Assembly: GCA_005798855.1 (NCBI GenBank)
Contig: SYIF01000134.1
Coordinates: 1-50,906 of the forward strand
Reading direction: 5' to 3'
DNA length: 50,906 bases
Source: Actinomycetota bacterium
GTDB lineage: Bacteria > Actinomycetota > Thermoleophilia > Gaiellales > F1-60-MAGs149
Shown: one piece after another, positions 32,050 through 40,207 of the stretch
Position numbering within the stretch: the stretch's first letter is position 1
How the letters are laid out: every line of letters begins with the position of its first letter
Program-made: the position numbers and the translations under genes
The notes under the pieces: model-generated
What the model was told of the DNA's origin: nothing
Seen by the model: the letters and a program-made list of their open reading frames with translations, nothing else
Database searches by the model: none

Positions 32050-33378
32050 ATGGGCATGCGAGCGGACGTAATCGTGGTCGGTGCCGGTCTTGGTGGGTTG
32101 TGCTGCGCGCGCGATTTGGCGCTCGCGGGTACCGACGTCGTCGTGGTGGAGGCTCGTGCTCGCAGCGGTGGGCGCGTCGAGGGCATGCGCTTCGACGACG
32201 GCCGCATTGTGCAGTTGGGCGGCGAGATCGTCGGGACCGTGCATCATGCCTATCTGGAGCTGGCAGCCGAACTCGGGCTCGAGATTGTGCCGAGCTATGG
32301 CGGCGAGGCGGGTGAGAACGGCTACGACATGCTCGACGGGGCCCACATCGGCGAGGACTGGCTGACGGCTGCCGATCGAGCCTGCATGGATCGTGTCGAG
32401 GCGGAGCTCCAGCGGATTGCCGCCACGGTCGATCCGGCGGATCCGTGGTCGCATCCCGATGCCGAGCACCTCGATCGGCTCTCCGTCGGTGAACTGATCC
32501 GCTCGCTCGATCCGACCTGGCTGGCCTACCGCCTATTCGAGGCCGAGGCTGGAGCGGCAGGCGGTCTTGGGATCGAGCGCGCGTCGGTGCTCGCCGAGGC
32601 GCGTGCCGCGGCTGCGGTTGGTGGTGTGCTCAGCTCGGACTACGAGCAGTGGGAGAACCTCAAGGTTGCCGGCGGTGCGAGCGTGCTCGTTGACGCTCTG
32701 GAGCAAGATGTTGCTGGGCGGATTCGCTACAACGCTCCCGTCGTGTCGATCGATGTGGCTACGCCTTGCACGGTCACACTCGCAACGGGCGAGGTACTGA
32801 TCGCTGAGGTTATCGTCTGTGCTCTTCCGGTCGGTCCACTGCGCAACGTTGCCATCACCGGCGTCTCGTCGGCACGGCTCGGGTCGCTGCATCGTCAGCG
32901 TCAGATTATGGCGTCGAAAGCCGTGACCGTGCTCGACGAGCCGGTCTGGACGCGCGTCGGCTGGAATGGCCTCGCCGTGTCAGAGCACCAGACGGGTGGC
33001 TATTGGGTGCAGGGCGAGAGCACCCTGTCGTCGCTGCTCGGCCCGAGCCTACGCACGTACATCGACATGGCGCCACCCGGCGTGCCAACCCGAGATCTGT
33101 TGGCGGGGATCGAGCGTCTCTGTGGTCCCGTTGAGGCGCGGGCCGTGCTGTGGCGTCATTGGGGGTCGGATCCGTACACGCTCGGCTACGTGACGGCGTG
33201 GGAGCCGGGCGATCTGCTGGCGGTCGGCCCGCTGCACGGCAGCCACGAGCCGCCGTTCTACGTCACCGGATCGGACCACTGGGCGGCTGGCTACATGGAG
33301 GGCGCCGTGCGCACGGGTCGCGCCACCGCCCGCACCATCCTCGGGCAACCACCCGTCTCGCTGTTTGTCGAGCCCTGA
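32050..33378 (+). CDS. FAD-dependent flavin amine oxidase
   Basis: 442-residue monoamine-oxidase-type flavoprotein. The FAD-binding fingerprint is VIVVGAGLGGLCCARDLA at residues 6-23, followed by VVEARARSGGRV. GGEIVG and the C-terminal TGSDHWAAGYMEGAVRTGR complete the FAD domain. Expected reaction: oxidative deamination or dealkylation of an amine with release of H2O2. The ATG at 32050 is eight bases after the oxygenase stop; the track start 31903 lies inside that gene. The cysteine for covalent FAD attachment seen in mitochondrial MAO is not evident. It probably acts on the amine produced by the oxygenase. Confidence 0.9.
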   Translation: MGMRADVIVVGAGLGGLCCARDLALAGTDVVVVEARARSGGRVEGMRFDDGRIVQLGGEIVGTVHHAYLELAAELGLEIVPSYGGEAGENGYDMLDGAHIGEDWLTAADRACMDRVEAELQRIAATVDPADPWSHPDAEHLDRLSVGELIRSLDPTWLAYRLFEAEAGAAGGLGIERASVLAEARAAAAVGGVLSSDYEQWENLKVAGGASVLVDALEQDVAGRIRYNAPVVSIDVATPCTVTLATGEVLIAEVIVCALPVGPLRNVAITGVSSARLGSLHRQRQIMASKAVTVLDEPVWTRVGWNGLAVSEHQTGGYWVQGESTLSSLLGPSLRTYIDMAPPGVPTRDLLAGIERLCGPVEARAVLWRHWGSDPYTLGYVTAWEPGDLLAVGPLHGSHEPPFYVTGSDHWAAGYMEGAVRTGRATARTILGQPPVSLFVEP

Positions 33379-33415
33379 TCGCCCGACGCTATGGGAGTCG
33401 CGATCCGCGCACGCA

Positions 33416-33991
33416 CTAGCGAATAAACTGGTCGACGAAGTCCTCGCCGAGACCATTGGCTTTGTAGGCCTTCTTGCAGTGTTCGATCAGGCCGACGTTG
33501 TCTTCGACGTGCTCGACCTTGCCGTCGTCGTCGATGTACAGGACGGGGCCGAGGATGGCGAAGAACGTCTGCATCTCGTCACAGTCGTCGGCGACAGTCA
33601 GCGTATGGACCTCGCCCGGCGGCTCGAAGACGTAGCTGCCGGTTTCGGCGACCCACGTGTGCTCGAGGTAGTGCCAGCGACCCTTCAAGACGAAGCCGTG
33701 CACGGGGGCGGGGTGGCGATGCCGCGAGAGCACGCCGCCTTTGCGGACACGGAGCACCTCGCCGTGACCACCGGTGTTCATGTCGAAGAAGAGAGGACGA
33801 AACCAGACGTTGGGTTCGATCTCGACCCAGATGCGCTCATCCGTTGGCTCGGGTACGACGATCTCGGGCTTCATGCCGAGGTGCCCCATCACGGGCGGAT
33901 CGTAGTGGACGTGCGCCGACTGGGGTGGCACCCAGCCGATCATGCGGTTGGTATCGATCTCGACGTTCGCGAGATCTGGCATTTCAGGCAT
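33416..33991 (-). CDS. Cupin-type dioxygenase (2,4'-dihydroxyacetophenone dioxygenase family)
   Basis: 191-residue cupin. The metal-binding segment is GGVLSRHRHPAPVHGFVLKG near residue 86, and the second cupin motif is YVFEPPGEVHTL near residue 124. The overall form, with LRVRKGG and YLEHTWVAETG, resembles DHAP-dioxygenase-family proteins that cleave carbon-carbon bonds next to a ketone. The ATG at 33991 is chosen because GAGGAG lies seven bases upstream; it overlaps the acyl-CoA-dehydrogenase-like gene by eight bases. The two proteins are therefore coexpressed and may catalyse successive steps on an aryl or acyl ketone. Confidence 0.85.
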   Translation of the reverse strand: MPEMPDLANVEIDTNRMIGWVPPQSAHVHYDPPVMGHLGMKPEIVVPEPTDERIWVEIEPNVWFRPLFFDMNTGGHGEVLRVRKGGVLSRHRHPAPVHGFVLKGRWHYLEHTWVAETGSYVFEPPGEVHTLTVADDCDEMQTFFAILGPVLYIDDDGKVEHVEDNVGLIEHCKKAYKANGLGEDFVDQFIR

Positions 33992-35393
33992 CTGTGGTCT
34001 CCTCGGTCTCGCTCTGCAGACGAGCAATCAACGCGTTCTTTTGTTCATTATCCAGCTTTGACAACTCGTTATTGAGAGTGGGCTCGTCGACATGCTGATT
34101 CCACCAGTCGACTGCATCCGCACCAAACAGCGCCCACTTGCCAACCAGGATGCGCGTCACCTCGTTCGACGGAGCCATGATCCAGCCGGCCTTGCCGTCG
34201 CGGAGGATGCGTTCGACCTCGAGCCCCTTGCCGTAGCCGCGGCCGCCGCAGACCTGCAGCATCTTGTCCGAGGTTTCCCAAGCGGCCTTCGCCGCCAGCA
34301 CCTTTGCGGGCAACGACCATTGGGTCATGCTCGCTCGCGGACGCGCGTCGGGATCGGCCTCGTACATCTCCCACGAGCCGTTGTCGGTGCGACGATCGAG
34401 TTCCTGAGCGAAGGAATACGCGTAGAGGCGCGAGGCAAGCACGTCGGTCAGGCACGAGCCGAACGTGTCTTGAGTCGTTGCGTAGTCGGCAATCGTGCGA
34501 CCGTACTGCGCGTGCGAACGCTGGGTTGCGTGCTGCTTGCCGACGTCGAGCGCCGCCATCGCGAGTCCGTTATAGGCACCCGCATACTGCACGAACGCCA
34601 ACGGGTCGATCGCCTCATCGTTGCTCGCCGCGCCATCACCAGGCCAGCCAACAATCCGGTCAGCGGGAATCACGGCATTGATCTCGACCGGCCCTGAATG
34701 GTTGGCGTGCATACCGAGCGCGTCCCACTGATCCTTCTTCGCATCCACCTCATCGGGGTAGAGCAGAAAGACCGCGAGGTCCGAGTAGTCGCCGGTAAAG
34801 TCGGGACTCGTTGTCTGCGTCAGGTACCACGTGGCGTAGCCGCACGAGGTTGTCCATGCGGCCTTCTTACGGACGTGCCAGCCCTCCTCAACACGCGTCG
34901 CGCCCGAGGTCTTCGGGTACCAGAAATGGCCGCCTGTCTCGGGGTCGGTATAGGAGGCCGTGCCGACGAGACAGTCCGAGTCGATCCGCGAGATCAGGTC
35001 CTCAATGTGGGCGTTACCCGGTGCGCGAAAGACGAGGCCCGCAAGCGCGACCATGTGCATCATGTAGATCACAGCCGTCGAGGGGCAGCCGTAGCGGGCG
35101 AGCGTCTCCGTCAGCATCAAGATGCCAACGTGGTTCTCGCCGCGGCCGCCATACTTCTTCGGCACGACCGCTCCGAGAATGCCGAGCTCGGCGAGTGCCT
35201 CGATGTTCGCCTGTGGGTAGGCGCCCGTCCGGTCGCCGATGATCGCCTGCGGACGAATGACTCGTTCGCAGACCTCAATCAACTGCTCTTGGATGGCTCG
35301 CTGATCGTCGGTCAGAAACCATTCGGGCTCCCACTCGCGATTGAGTCCGCCGTACGGACTCTCGCCCCACTGGTGTGCCAACGTCTCCGTCAT
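33984..35393 (-). CDS. Acyl-CoA dehydrogenase superfamily flavoprotein lacking the usual catalytic Glu
   Basis: 469-residue protein of the ACAD fold, longer than typical (about 380-400). LGILGAVVPKKYGGRG, CLVGTASYTDPETGG and VCGGRGYGKGLEVERILRDGKAG are clear ACAD landmarks for FAD and substrate binding. The loop that normally reads YEGT(S/N)xI, containing the catalytic glutamate, is MAPSNEV here, and no glutamate is evident at the isovaleryl-CoA-type position (FVQYAGAYNG). It may thus be a flavin monooxygenase or act on non-CoA substrates. GGAGG lies five bases before the ATG. It is cotranscribed with the cupin gene and lies just downstream of an AraC regulator gene. Confidence 0.85.
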   Translation of the reverse strand: MTETLAHQWGESPYGGLNREWEPEWFLTDDQRAIQEQLIEVCERVIRPQAIIGDRTGAYPQANIEALAELGILGAVVPKKYGGRGENHVGILMLTETLARYGCPSTAVIYMMHMVALAGLVFRAPGNAHIEDLISRIDSDCLVGTASYTDPETGGHFWYPKTSGATRVEEGWHVRKKAAWTTSCGYATWYLTQTTSPDFTGDYSDLAVFLLYPDEVDAKKDQWDALGMHANHSGPVEINAVIPADRIVGWPGDGAASNDEAIDPLAFVQYAGAYNGLAMAALDVGKQHATQRSHAQYGRTIADYATTQDTFGSCLTDVLASRLYAYSFAQELDRRTDNGSWEMYEADPDARPRASMTQWSLPAKVLAAKAAWETSDKMLQVCGGRGYGKGLEVERILRDGKAGWIMAPSNEVTRILVGKWALFGADAVDWWNQHVDEPTLNNELSKLDNEQKNALIARLQSETEETTDA

Positions 35394-35504
35394 ACGAACC
35401 TCCGCTACTGAGTCTGGGTGAGGCGAGCAGCAATTGCTATCGATAAGGTGCTGCCTTGAGTGGAGTCGTGCGGTTGAGGAAATGCCCGCCGCTCGTTCGG
35501 GAAA

Positions 35505-36389
35505 CTACAACGCGTCGCGATACGCCGTCGGCGCGACGCCAACGTGACGCGTGAAGGTGGCCGCGAAGTGGCTCTGCGAAGCAAAACCGACAGCGTGAGC
35601 GACCTCTCCAACGGGAAGCGTGCTCGCGGCTAGGAGGGTGCGGGCACGATCGATGCGACGGATCGTCAAGTAGCGGTGAGGCGTAACGCCTGTGCTTTTG
35701 TGAAAACCGCGGGCGAAGTGGGCGCGGCTGACACCTGCAGCGGCCGCGAGGTCGTCGAGCGTGAGTGGCGCAGCGATGTCCTCGTCGATCAACGCGCGTA
35801 CATGTCGCAATTGTGCGGGTGAGAGCCCACCAGGAACGCGTTGCTCGCGCGGATTCATCGCGCAGTGTGTCCGTAGAAGGTGGAGGGCTACGGCGTGCCC
35901 CGTCGACTCGGCGAATAGATCCCCGGCGGACTGCGGCTCGCGCATTTCCTCGGCGAGCAGTCTTGTGGCCTGCCGCAGAAACGGGTCCTCGAAGGCAAAG
36001 CGTTCGATCAACTCGGGCGAATCGAAGCCTGCCTCGGTCGCGACGTCGACAAGAAAAGCCGGGTCGATATACAGGTGCAGCTCGTCGGTCGGCCGGTCCC
36101 AACGCCACGTATTCTCGCGCCCCGCGGCGATGATCAGCGAGTGCCCAGGACGAAAGTCGGCCTCAACACGCCCCTCGTCTGTATCACGCTCGACCCGCAA
36201 CGGACCCCGCACGGTGAACGAGATGTAGTGCATGTCGAGGCCCGGCAATGTGAGTCGATCAGGCAGCTCGCTAAAGCTCCACATGCCGACACCGACGCCG
36301 CGCCAACGGCGAGGGCGGGCCTGCAACAGGTCCTCGCCGCCGAGGTGGCCAACCCAGGTGGCGGGGGAGACGGGGGCGGCAGGCGTCAT
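35505..36389 (-). CDS. AraC family transcriptional regulator
   Basis: 294-residue regulator. The N-terminal half looks like a cupin-like sensing domain (MHYISFTVRGPLRV, RPGHSLIIAAGRENTW). The C-terminal 100 residues hold the two helix-turn-helix motifs: LTLDDLAAAAGVSRAHFARG and VGEVAHAVGFASQSHFAATF, then RHVGVAPTAYR. The ATG is exactly six bases after TAGGAT, so the transcript is probably leaderless. It lies 111 bases upstream of the acyl-CoA-dehydrogenase-like gene on the same strand and is the natural candidate regulator of that gene and the cupin gene. Confidence 0.92.
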   Translation of the reverse strand: MTPAAPVSPATWVGHLGGEDLLQARPRRWRGVGVGMWSFSELPDRLTLPGLDMHYISFTVRGPLRVERDTDEGRVEADFRPGHSLIIAAGRENTWRWDRPTDELHLYIDPAFLVDVATEAGFDSPELIERFAFEDPFLRQATRLLAEEMREPQSAGDLFAESTGHAVALHLLRTHCAMNPREQRVPGGLSPAQLRHVRALIDEDIAAPLTLDDLAAAAGVSRAHFARGFHKSTGVTPHRYLTIRRIDRARTLLAASTLPVGEVAHAVGFASQSHFAATFTRHVGVAPTAYRDAL

Positions 36390-36401
36390 CCCCAGATCCT
36401 A
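36390..36401 (-). promoter_or_regulatory. Leaderless -10 element of the AraC gene
   Basis: On the minus strand TAGGAT (36401-36396) is followed by six bases (CTGGGG) and the ATG at 36389. It lies between the methyltransferase stop and the AraC start. Confidence 0.58.
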
Positions 36402-36418
36402 GTGCCAAGCGCGTTGCT

Positions 36419-37039
36419 TTAGTGTGAGAGTCGCCGTGCGGCAACCCACGCGAACGACTGTGACGTGCCGCTCGGCGTGGTGTGGAGCTCGTGGCGTTCT
36501 TCGACCACGTCGAACGTAGGCGCCAGAAAGCGCGTCAATTCTGCAGTGCCGTGACGCGTGACGGGGAGGCCAGAGCATTGCTCGGGCCCGTCGGGTGCAA
36601 AGGTCCCGAGGATCACGCAGCCACCGGGCGCCACGCTCCGTTTTAGTAGTTCTCGATAGGTGGTGACGTCCTCGCCCGACAAGACGTGCAGAACCGCACG
36701 GTCGTGCCAGAGGTCGTAGAGGCGGTCTGGCTGCCACGTCAGTAGATCCTGAGCAATCCACTCGACGCCGGCAGCGTCGCCAAGCCGAGTCTGGCTCTCC
36801 GCGAGCGCGGCCGGTGAGAGATCGAGGACGGTGAGATCGGTGTAGTCGGCCACGAGTAGGTGATCGACCAGACGTGAGGCACTCCCGCCAACATCAATAA
36901 CCGCGGCTTCATGAGGAATCCCAAGCAGTTCAACAAGTTCGAGCGTGACGGTGGGTTCGGGCTGAAACCAGCTGACGGTATCCGACTCGCGCGTGCGATA
37001 GACGCTGTCCCAGTGCTGGAAGCGATTATGTGCCGACAT
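36419..37039 (-). CDS. Class I SAM-dependent methyltransferase
   Basis: 206-residue Rossmann-fold methyltransferase. The SAM-binding motif I is AAVIDVGGSASRLVDHLL near residue 46, followed by LTVLDLSPAAL (motif II acidic residue) and LYDLWHDRAVLHVL (motif IV region). The N-terminal FQHWDSVYRTRESDTVSWFQP is typical of a widespread small methyltransferase family annotated as trans-aconitate- or thiol-type enzymes; the methyl acceptor is unknown. The ATG lies exactly six bases after TAGACT (leaderless layout). It is separated from the AraC gene by 29 bases but that gene has its own promoter-like element, so it may be independent. Confidence 0.9.
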   Translation of the reverse strand: MSAHNRFQHWDSVYRTRESDTVSWFQPEPTVTLELVELLGIPHEAAVIDVGGSASRLVDHLLVADYTDLTVLDLSPAALAESQTRLGDAAGVEWIAQDLLTWQPDRLYDLWHDRAVLHVLSGEDVTTYRELLKRSVAPGGCVILGTFAPDGPEQCSGLPVTRHGTAELTRFLAPTFDVVEERHELHTTPSGTSQSFAWVAARRLSH

Positions 37040-37051
37040 CGTCAGAGTCTA
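37040..37051 (-). promoter_or_regulatory. Leaderless -10 element of the methyltransferase gene
   Basis: On the minus strand TAGACT (37051-37046) is followed by six bases (CTGACG) and the ATG at 37039, the same spacing as at the other leaderless candidates. Confidence 0.58.
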
Positions 37052-37204
37052 GTCCTCGCCAAAAAACGTAGTTGTCTGACTGAGGTATGTGCTGTCACCA
37101 AAGGGATATCGACGTGGTAAGTGGCGTTGGAATGATCTGCGGGCACCCAGTCGTCGTTGGATGTTTCTCCAAACAAAACCTTCGATGTTGTGCGCCACAG
37201 GGAT

Positions 37205-37250
37205 TTCCACGAGTGTCACCTGACTATATACAGAAACGTATTTCTGTGTA
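37205..37250 (+). promoter_or_regulatory. Putative promoter and palindromic operator of the HyuAB/transport module
   Basis: The 295-base gap between the methyltransferase and the fused ATPase gene contains a near-palindrome at 37227-37250. ACAGAAA and TTTCTGT flank CGTA, extended by TAT/GTA-side pairs with one mismatch. It overlaps a possible TATACA -10 (37227-37232) placed 17 bases from TTCCAC (37205-37210). The position fits an operator for the module's PucR regulator. The rest of the gap is AT-rich with nothing else recognised. Confidence 0.45.
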
Positions 37251-37334
37251 CAAATCCGTTACTTTTGCCATTTCGTGCCCATAGGCTCGCCACACTTAAG
37301 TCCCTCTTTGTTGTCGAAGGAATAGAGGAGCACG

Positions 37335-38783
37335 GTGCCTACAGGCACACCACAACTCGCAGCGGATATCAAAGATGTGATTCTCGACGCGCGTGGAGTC
37401 GCGGTCACCATTGATGGCACCGCAATTCTTCACGGGGTTGACCTGTCGGTGCGGCGGGGTGAGATCCATGTCCTGATTGGCCCTAATGGAGCCGGCAAGA
37501 CCACGTTTGCCAATGCAATCACAGGGCATGTCACCGTCACGGGAGGTGCCATCGCACTTGACGGCATCCCGCTCTCGGGCTCAATCTCGAAGCGAGCTCG
37601 CAACGGAATAGGGCGCAAGTTTCAGGTACCACGCGTCTTCCAGAGGCTATCTGTTGCCCAGAATTTGTCCGTCGCATCAAATCGAAAAATGAGCGACAAC
37701 GCACGGGCAGCCGACCTGATCGATGTCGGCGACAGTGAGGCGCGTGCAGATTCGCTCGCACACGGCGCGCGACAGCGCCTAGAGATGAAGATGGTGCTGA
37801 GTGAGGGGCCGGCGATCGCAGTACTTGACGAGCCGACCGCCGGGATGACGCGCTCCGAGCGCACGGAACTGGCGGCGATCGTTCGAGAGCAGGCTGGTCA
37901 TCAGACCTTTCTGATTGTCGAGCACGACATGGACTTTGTGGCGGAGGTTGCCGACCGGGTTAGCTTTATGCAAAACGGTCTGGTGATCGCCTGCGGAACA
38001 TTTTCTGAAATCGCCGAAAACCCCGTGGTCCAGGAGGCATATCTCGGAACAACACTGACTGCCCGCGATAAGGGCCAGAAGGTTCGTAAAGGAGGTGAGC
38101 GGGGCGCAATTCGGACGACAGCACTATCGGTGCGCCGTGGCAATTTGGAGGTCGTTCGCAATGCATCGCTTGATGTTCCGGCAGGCACCGCGCTGGGGGT
38201 CTTGGGTCGTAACGGTGCGGGCAAAACGACACTACTGCTGGGGCTAATGGGGCTACTCCCGACCAGCGGTGATGTCGAGTTCGAAGGTCAGAAAATCGTC
38301 GACCTCCCAGCTTGGAAACGGGCTCGTGGAGGGATCGCCTTAGTTCCACAAGGGCGCCAATTATTTTCAGACCTAACGGTGCAAGAAAATTTGAACCTCG
38401 CGACTTTTGACAAGGGTGGCGATGGGAAAGTTTTTGATGTCAACGAGTTGTTCCCGGCGTTGGCACCACTGTCGGCACGTCGAGCAGGGTTGCTATCAGG
38501 TGGCGAGCAGCAGCAGGTTGCGATTGCTCGCGCACTTCTTCGGCGGCCGACACTTTTGATTCTCGATGAGCCGACTGAGGGACTAGCACCGGCAATTATC
38601 GAAGAAATCGCAGCAGTACTTCGGTTTCTATCGAGCGAGGGCCTTTCAATCGTCCTCGCCGAGCAACACCGATCGGTGGTTGAGGCGGTCTGCGACACGT
38701 TTTTGGTGCTGCGGAGCGGCGAGATCGTGGGGGCGGGTCCAGCAGATCCGCAGGAAATTGATCAGCACTACTTGGCTCTATGA
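37335..38783 (+). CDS. Fused two-domain ABC ATPase (LivG-LivF / UrtD-UrtE fusion)
   Basis: 482-residue protein with two complete ATPase domains. Domain 1 (about residues 15-235) has Walker A GPNGAGKTT, a weak signature LAHGARQRLEM, Walker B IAVLDEPTAGM and the switch VEHDMDFV. Domain 2 (about residues 255-482) has Walker A GRNGAGKTT, canonical signature LSGGEQQQ, Walker B LLILDEPTEGL and AEQHRS. The order matches UrtD then UrtE, normally separate genes. It starts at a GTG with GAGGAG upstream. It powers the permeases at 40208 and 41067. Having both ATPases in one chain enforces a 1:1 ratio. It is the first gene of the lower-GC module. Confidence 0.92.
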   Translation: MPTGTPQLAADIKDVILDARGVAVTIDGTAILHGVDLSVRRGEIHVLIGPNGAGKTTFANAITGHVTVTGGAIALDGIPLSGSISKRARNGIGRKFQVPRVFQRLSVAQNLSVASNRKMSDNARAADLIDVGDSEARADSLAHGARQRLEMKMVLSEGPAIAVLDEPTAGMTRSERTELAAIVREQAGHQTFLIVEHDMDFVAEVADRVSFMQNGLVIACGTFSEIAENPVVQEAYLGTTLTARDKGQKVRKGGERGAIRTTALSVRRGNLEVVRNASLDVPAGTALGVLGRNGAGKTTLLLGLMGLLPTSGDVEFEGQKIVDLPAWKRARGGIALVPQGRQLFSDLTVQENLNLATFDKGGDGKVFDVNELFPALAPLSARRAGLLSGGEQQQVAIARALLRRPTLLILDEPTEGLAPAIIEEIAAVLRFLSSEGLSIVLAEQHRSVVEAVCDTFLVLRSGEIVGAGPADPQEIDQHYLAL

Positions 38784-38819
38784 GAACACCAAATCACGAG
38801 TGTAAAAGGAGAGTGCACG

Positions 38820-40133
38820 ATGGATCATGACAATGCGACACGGAAAGACTTTCTAAAAGCGGCAGGTGCTGTCAGCCTTGGCGGCGCGTTTCTAGCTGCT
38901 TGCGGATCGAGTTCCAGTAGCGGCAGCACCGAGGCGCCAGCAACGTTGGCAGATGCAGACACGGCGGTAGCGAGTGGGGGAGGCTCGACCGAAACGATCA
39001 AGGTTGGTCTACTGAACGCGCTGTCGGGAGTGTTGTCCATCACTGAGAAGTCGATCTATGACGGCTCGATGCTGGCAATTGAGCAAGTCAATGCTGCTGG
39101 TGGCGTGAATGGGCGGATGCTTGAGCCGATCACCGAGGACTACGCCTCCGACTTCACGATTGCTGTGCAGAAGGCGCAGAAGCTATTGACGGAGGACAAG
39201 GTTGCCATCGTAATCGGCGGCTACACCTCAGCTAGTCGCGTCGCAATGATTCCGACCTTCCAGAAGAACAATGCGTTGTTCTTCTACGGCACGTACTACG
39301 AGGGCTTGGAATGCGATCCGAACACGTTCTACGGAGGAGCCACGCCAAACCAGTTCCTCGTCGACTACGTCCCGTGGATTCTGGAAAACCTTGGTAAGAG
39401 CATTTACATCGTTGGCTCGGATTATCTCTACCCGCGAACCGTTTCGGCAATCGTCCAGAAGCTCGCCAAGGACAACGGCGGAAGCATCGTGGGTGACCAG
39501 TACTTCCCACTCGGCACTACCGACTTTGGTTCCGTGATCGCCGACATTGGGGCCAAGAAGCCCGACGTCGTCTTCTCGAACCTGGTTGGCGACTCGACGC
39601 CAGCGTTCTACAAGCAGTTTCGTGCAGCCGGCTATACCCCAGACAAGCTGCCGATCGCCGCAACCGTTACCACCGAGGTTGAGGTTCAGGCCATGGGAGC
39701 AGAAAACGCTGCTGGTAACTACATGACATCAACGTACTTCCAGTCGCTCGACAATCCTGCCAACACGGCATATGTCGCAGCGATGAAGGCGAAGTATGGC
39801 GAGGACACCGTCACGCACATGCCGCAGGTTGGCACGTACGACGCGGTGTGGCTGTTTGCCAACGCTGCAGCGAAGATCGATGGTGACATTACGACCGAAG
39901 CGCTCAGCGCTGCGCTGGTCGGGGCCACGTACGACGAGAACCCCGAGGGGCAGCCGATCACGGTGCTCGCGAATCACCACTGCAACCACCCTTCGTATGT
40001 GGGTATGGCAAACGCGGATGGTCAGTACGACGTGGTGGCAACGTTTGCGCCAACCGATGCTGATCCGTTCCCGTCGGTGATTGTGCCGGAGAACAAGCGT
40101 CCGACCTGTCCGACCCCGTTCAAGCCCCTATAA
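38820..40133 (+). CDS. UrtA-like ABC transporter substrate-binding lipoprotein
   Basis: 437-residue binding protein of the urea/short-chain amide (UrtA/FmdD/AmiC) group. The N-terminus TRKDFLKAAG plus a hydrophobic stretch and lipobox LAAC (Cys about residue 27) indicate export as a lipoprotein, with a Ser/Gly-rich linker. The family motifs GGYTSASRVA, GSDYLYPR and KLPIAATVTTEVEV are present, and NPEGQP near the C-terminus is typical. An AAAAGGAGAG ribosome-binding site precedes the ATG. A second protein at 47727 shares these motifs but lacks the signal, so the two are paralogues with export and sensing roles. Ligand probably an amide, urea-like or cyclic amide compound. Confidence 0.93.
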   Translation: MDHDNATRKDFLKAAGAVSLGGAFLAACGSSSSSGSTEAPATLADADTAVASGGGSTETIKVGLLNALSGVLSITEKSIYDGSMLAIEQVNAAGGVNGRMLEPITEDYASDFTIAVQKAQKLLTEDKVAIVIGGYTSASRVAMIPTFQKNNALFFYGTYYEGLECDPNTFYGGATPNQFLVDYVPWILENLGKSIYIVGSDYLYPRTVSAIVQKLAKDNGGSIVGDQYFPLGTTDFGSVIADIGAKKPDVVFSNLVGDSTPAFYKQFRAAGYTPDKLPIAATVTTEVEVQAMGAENAAGNYMTSTYFQSLDNPANTAYVAAMKAKYGEDTVTHMPQVGTYDAVWLFANAAAKIDGDITTEALSAALVGATYDENPEGQPITVLANHHCNHPSYVGMANADGQYDVVATFAPTDADPFPSVIVPENKRPTCPTPFKPL

Positions 40134-40156
40134 GACCTGTCGGGTATTTCCCTCCT

Positions 40157-40183
40157 CCCACCCCGCCTTCGTGGCGGGGTGGG
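40157..40183 (+). other. Strong intercistronic hairpin after the binding-protein gene
   Basis: CCCACCCCGCC (40157-40167) pairs perfectly with GGCGGGGTGGG (40173-40183) around a TTCGT loop. It stands between the binding-protein stop and the first permease start, without a T-tract. Such hairpins often protect the upstream message or partly terminate, giving more binding protein than permease. Confidence 0.7.
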
Positions 40184-40207
40184 TCAAACCTTCGTCCGAA
40201 ATGATTT

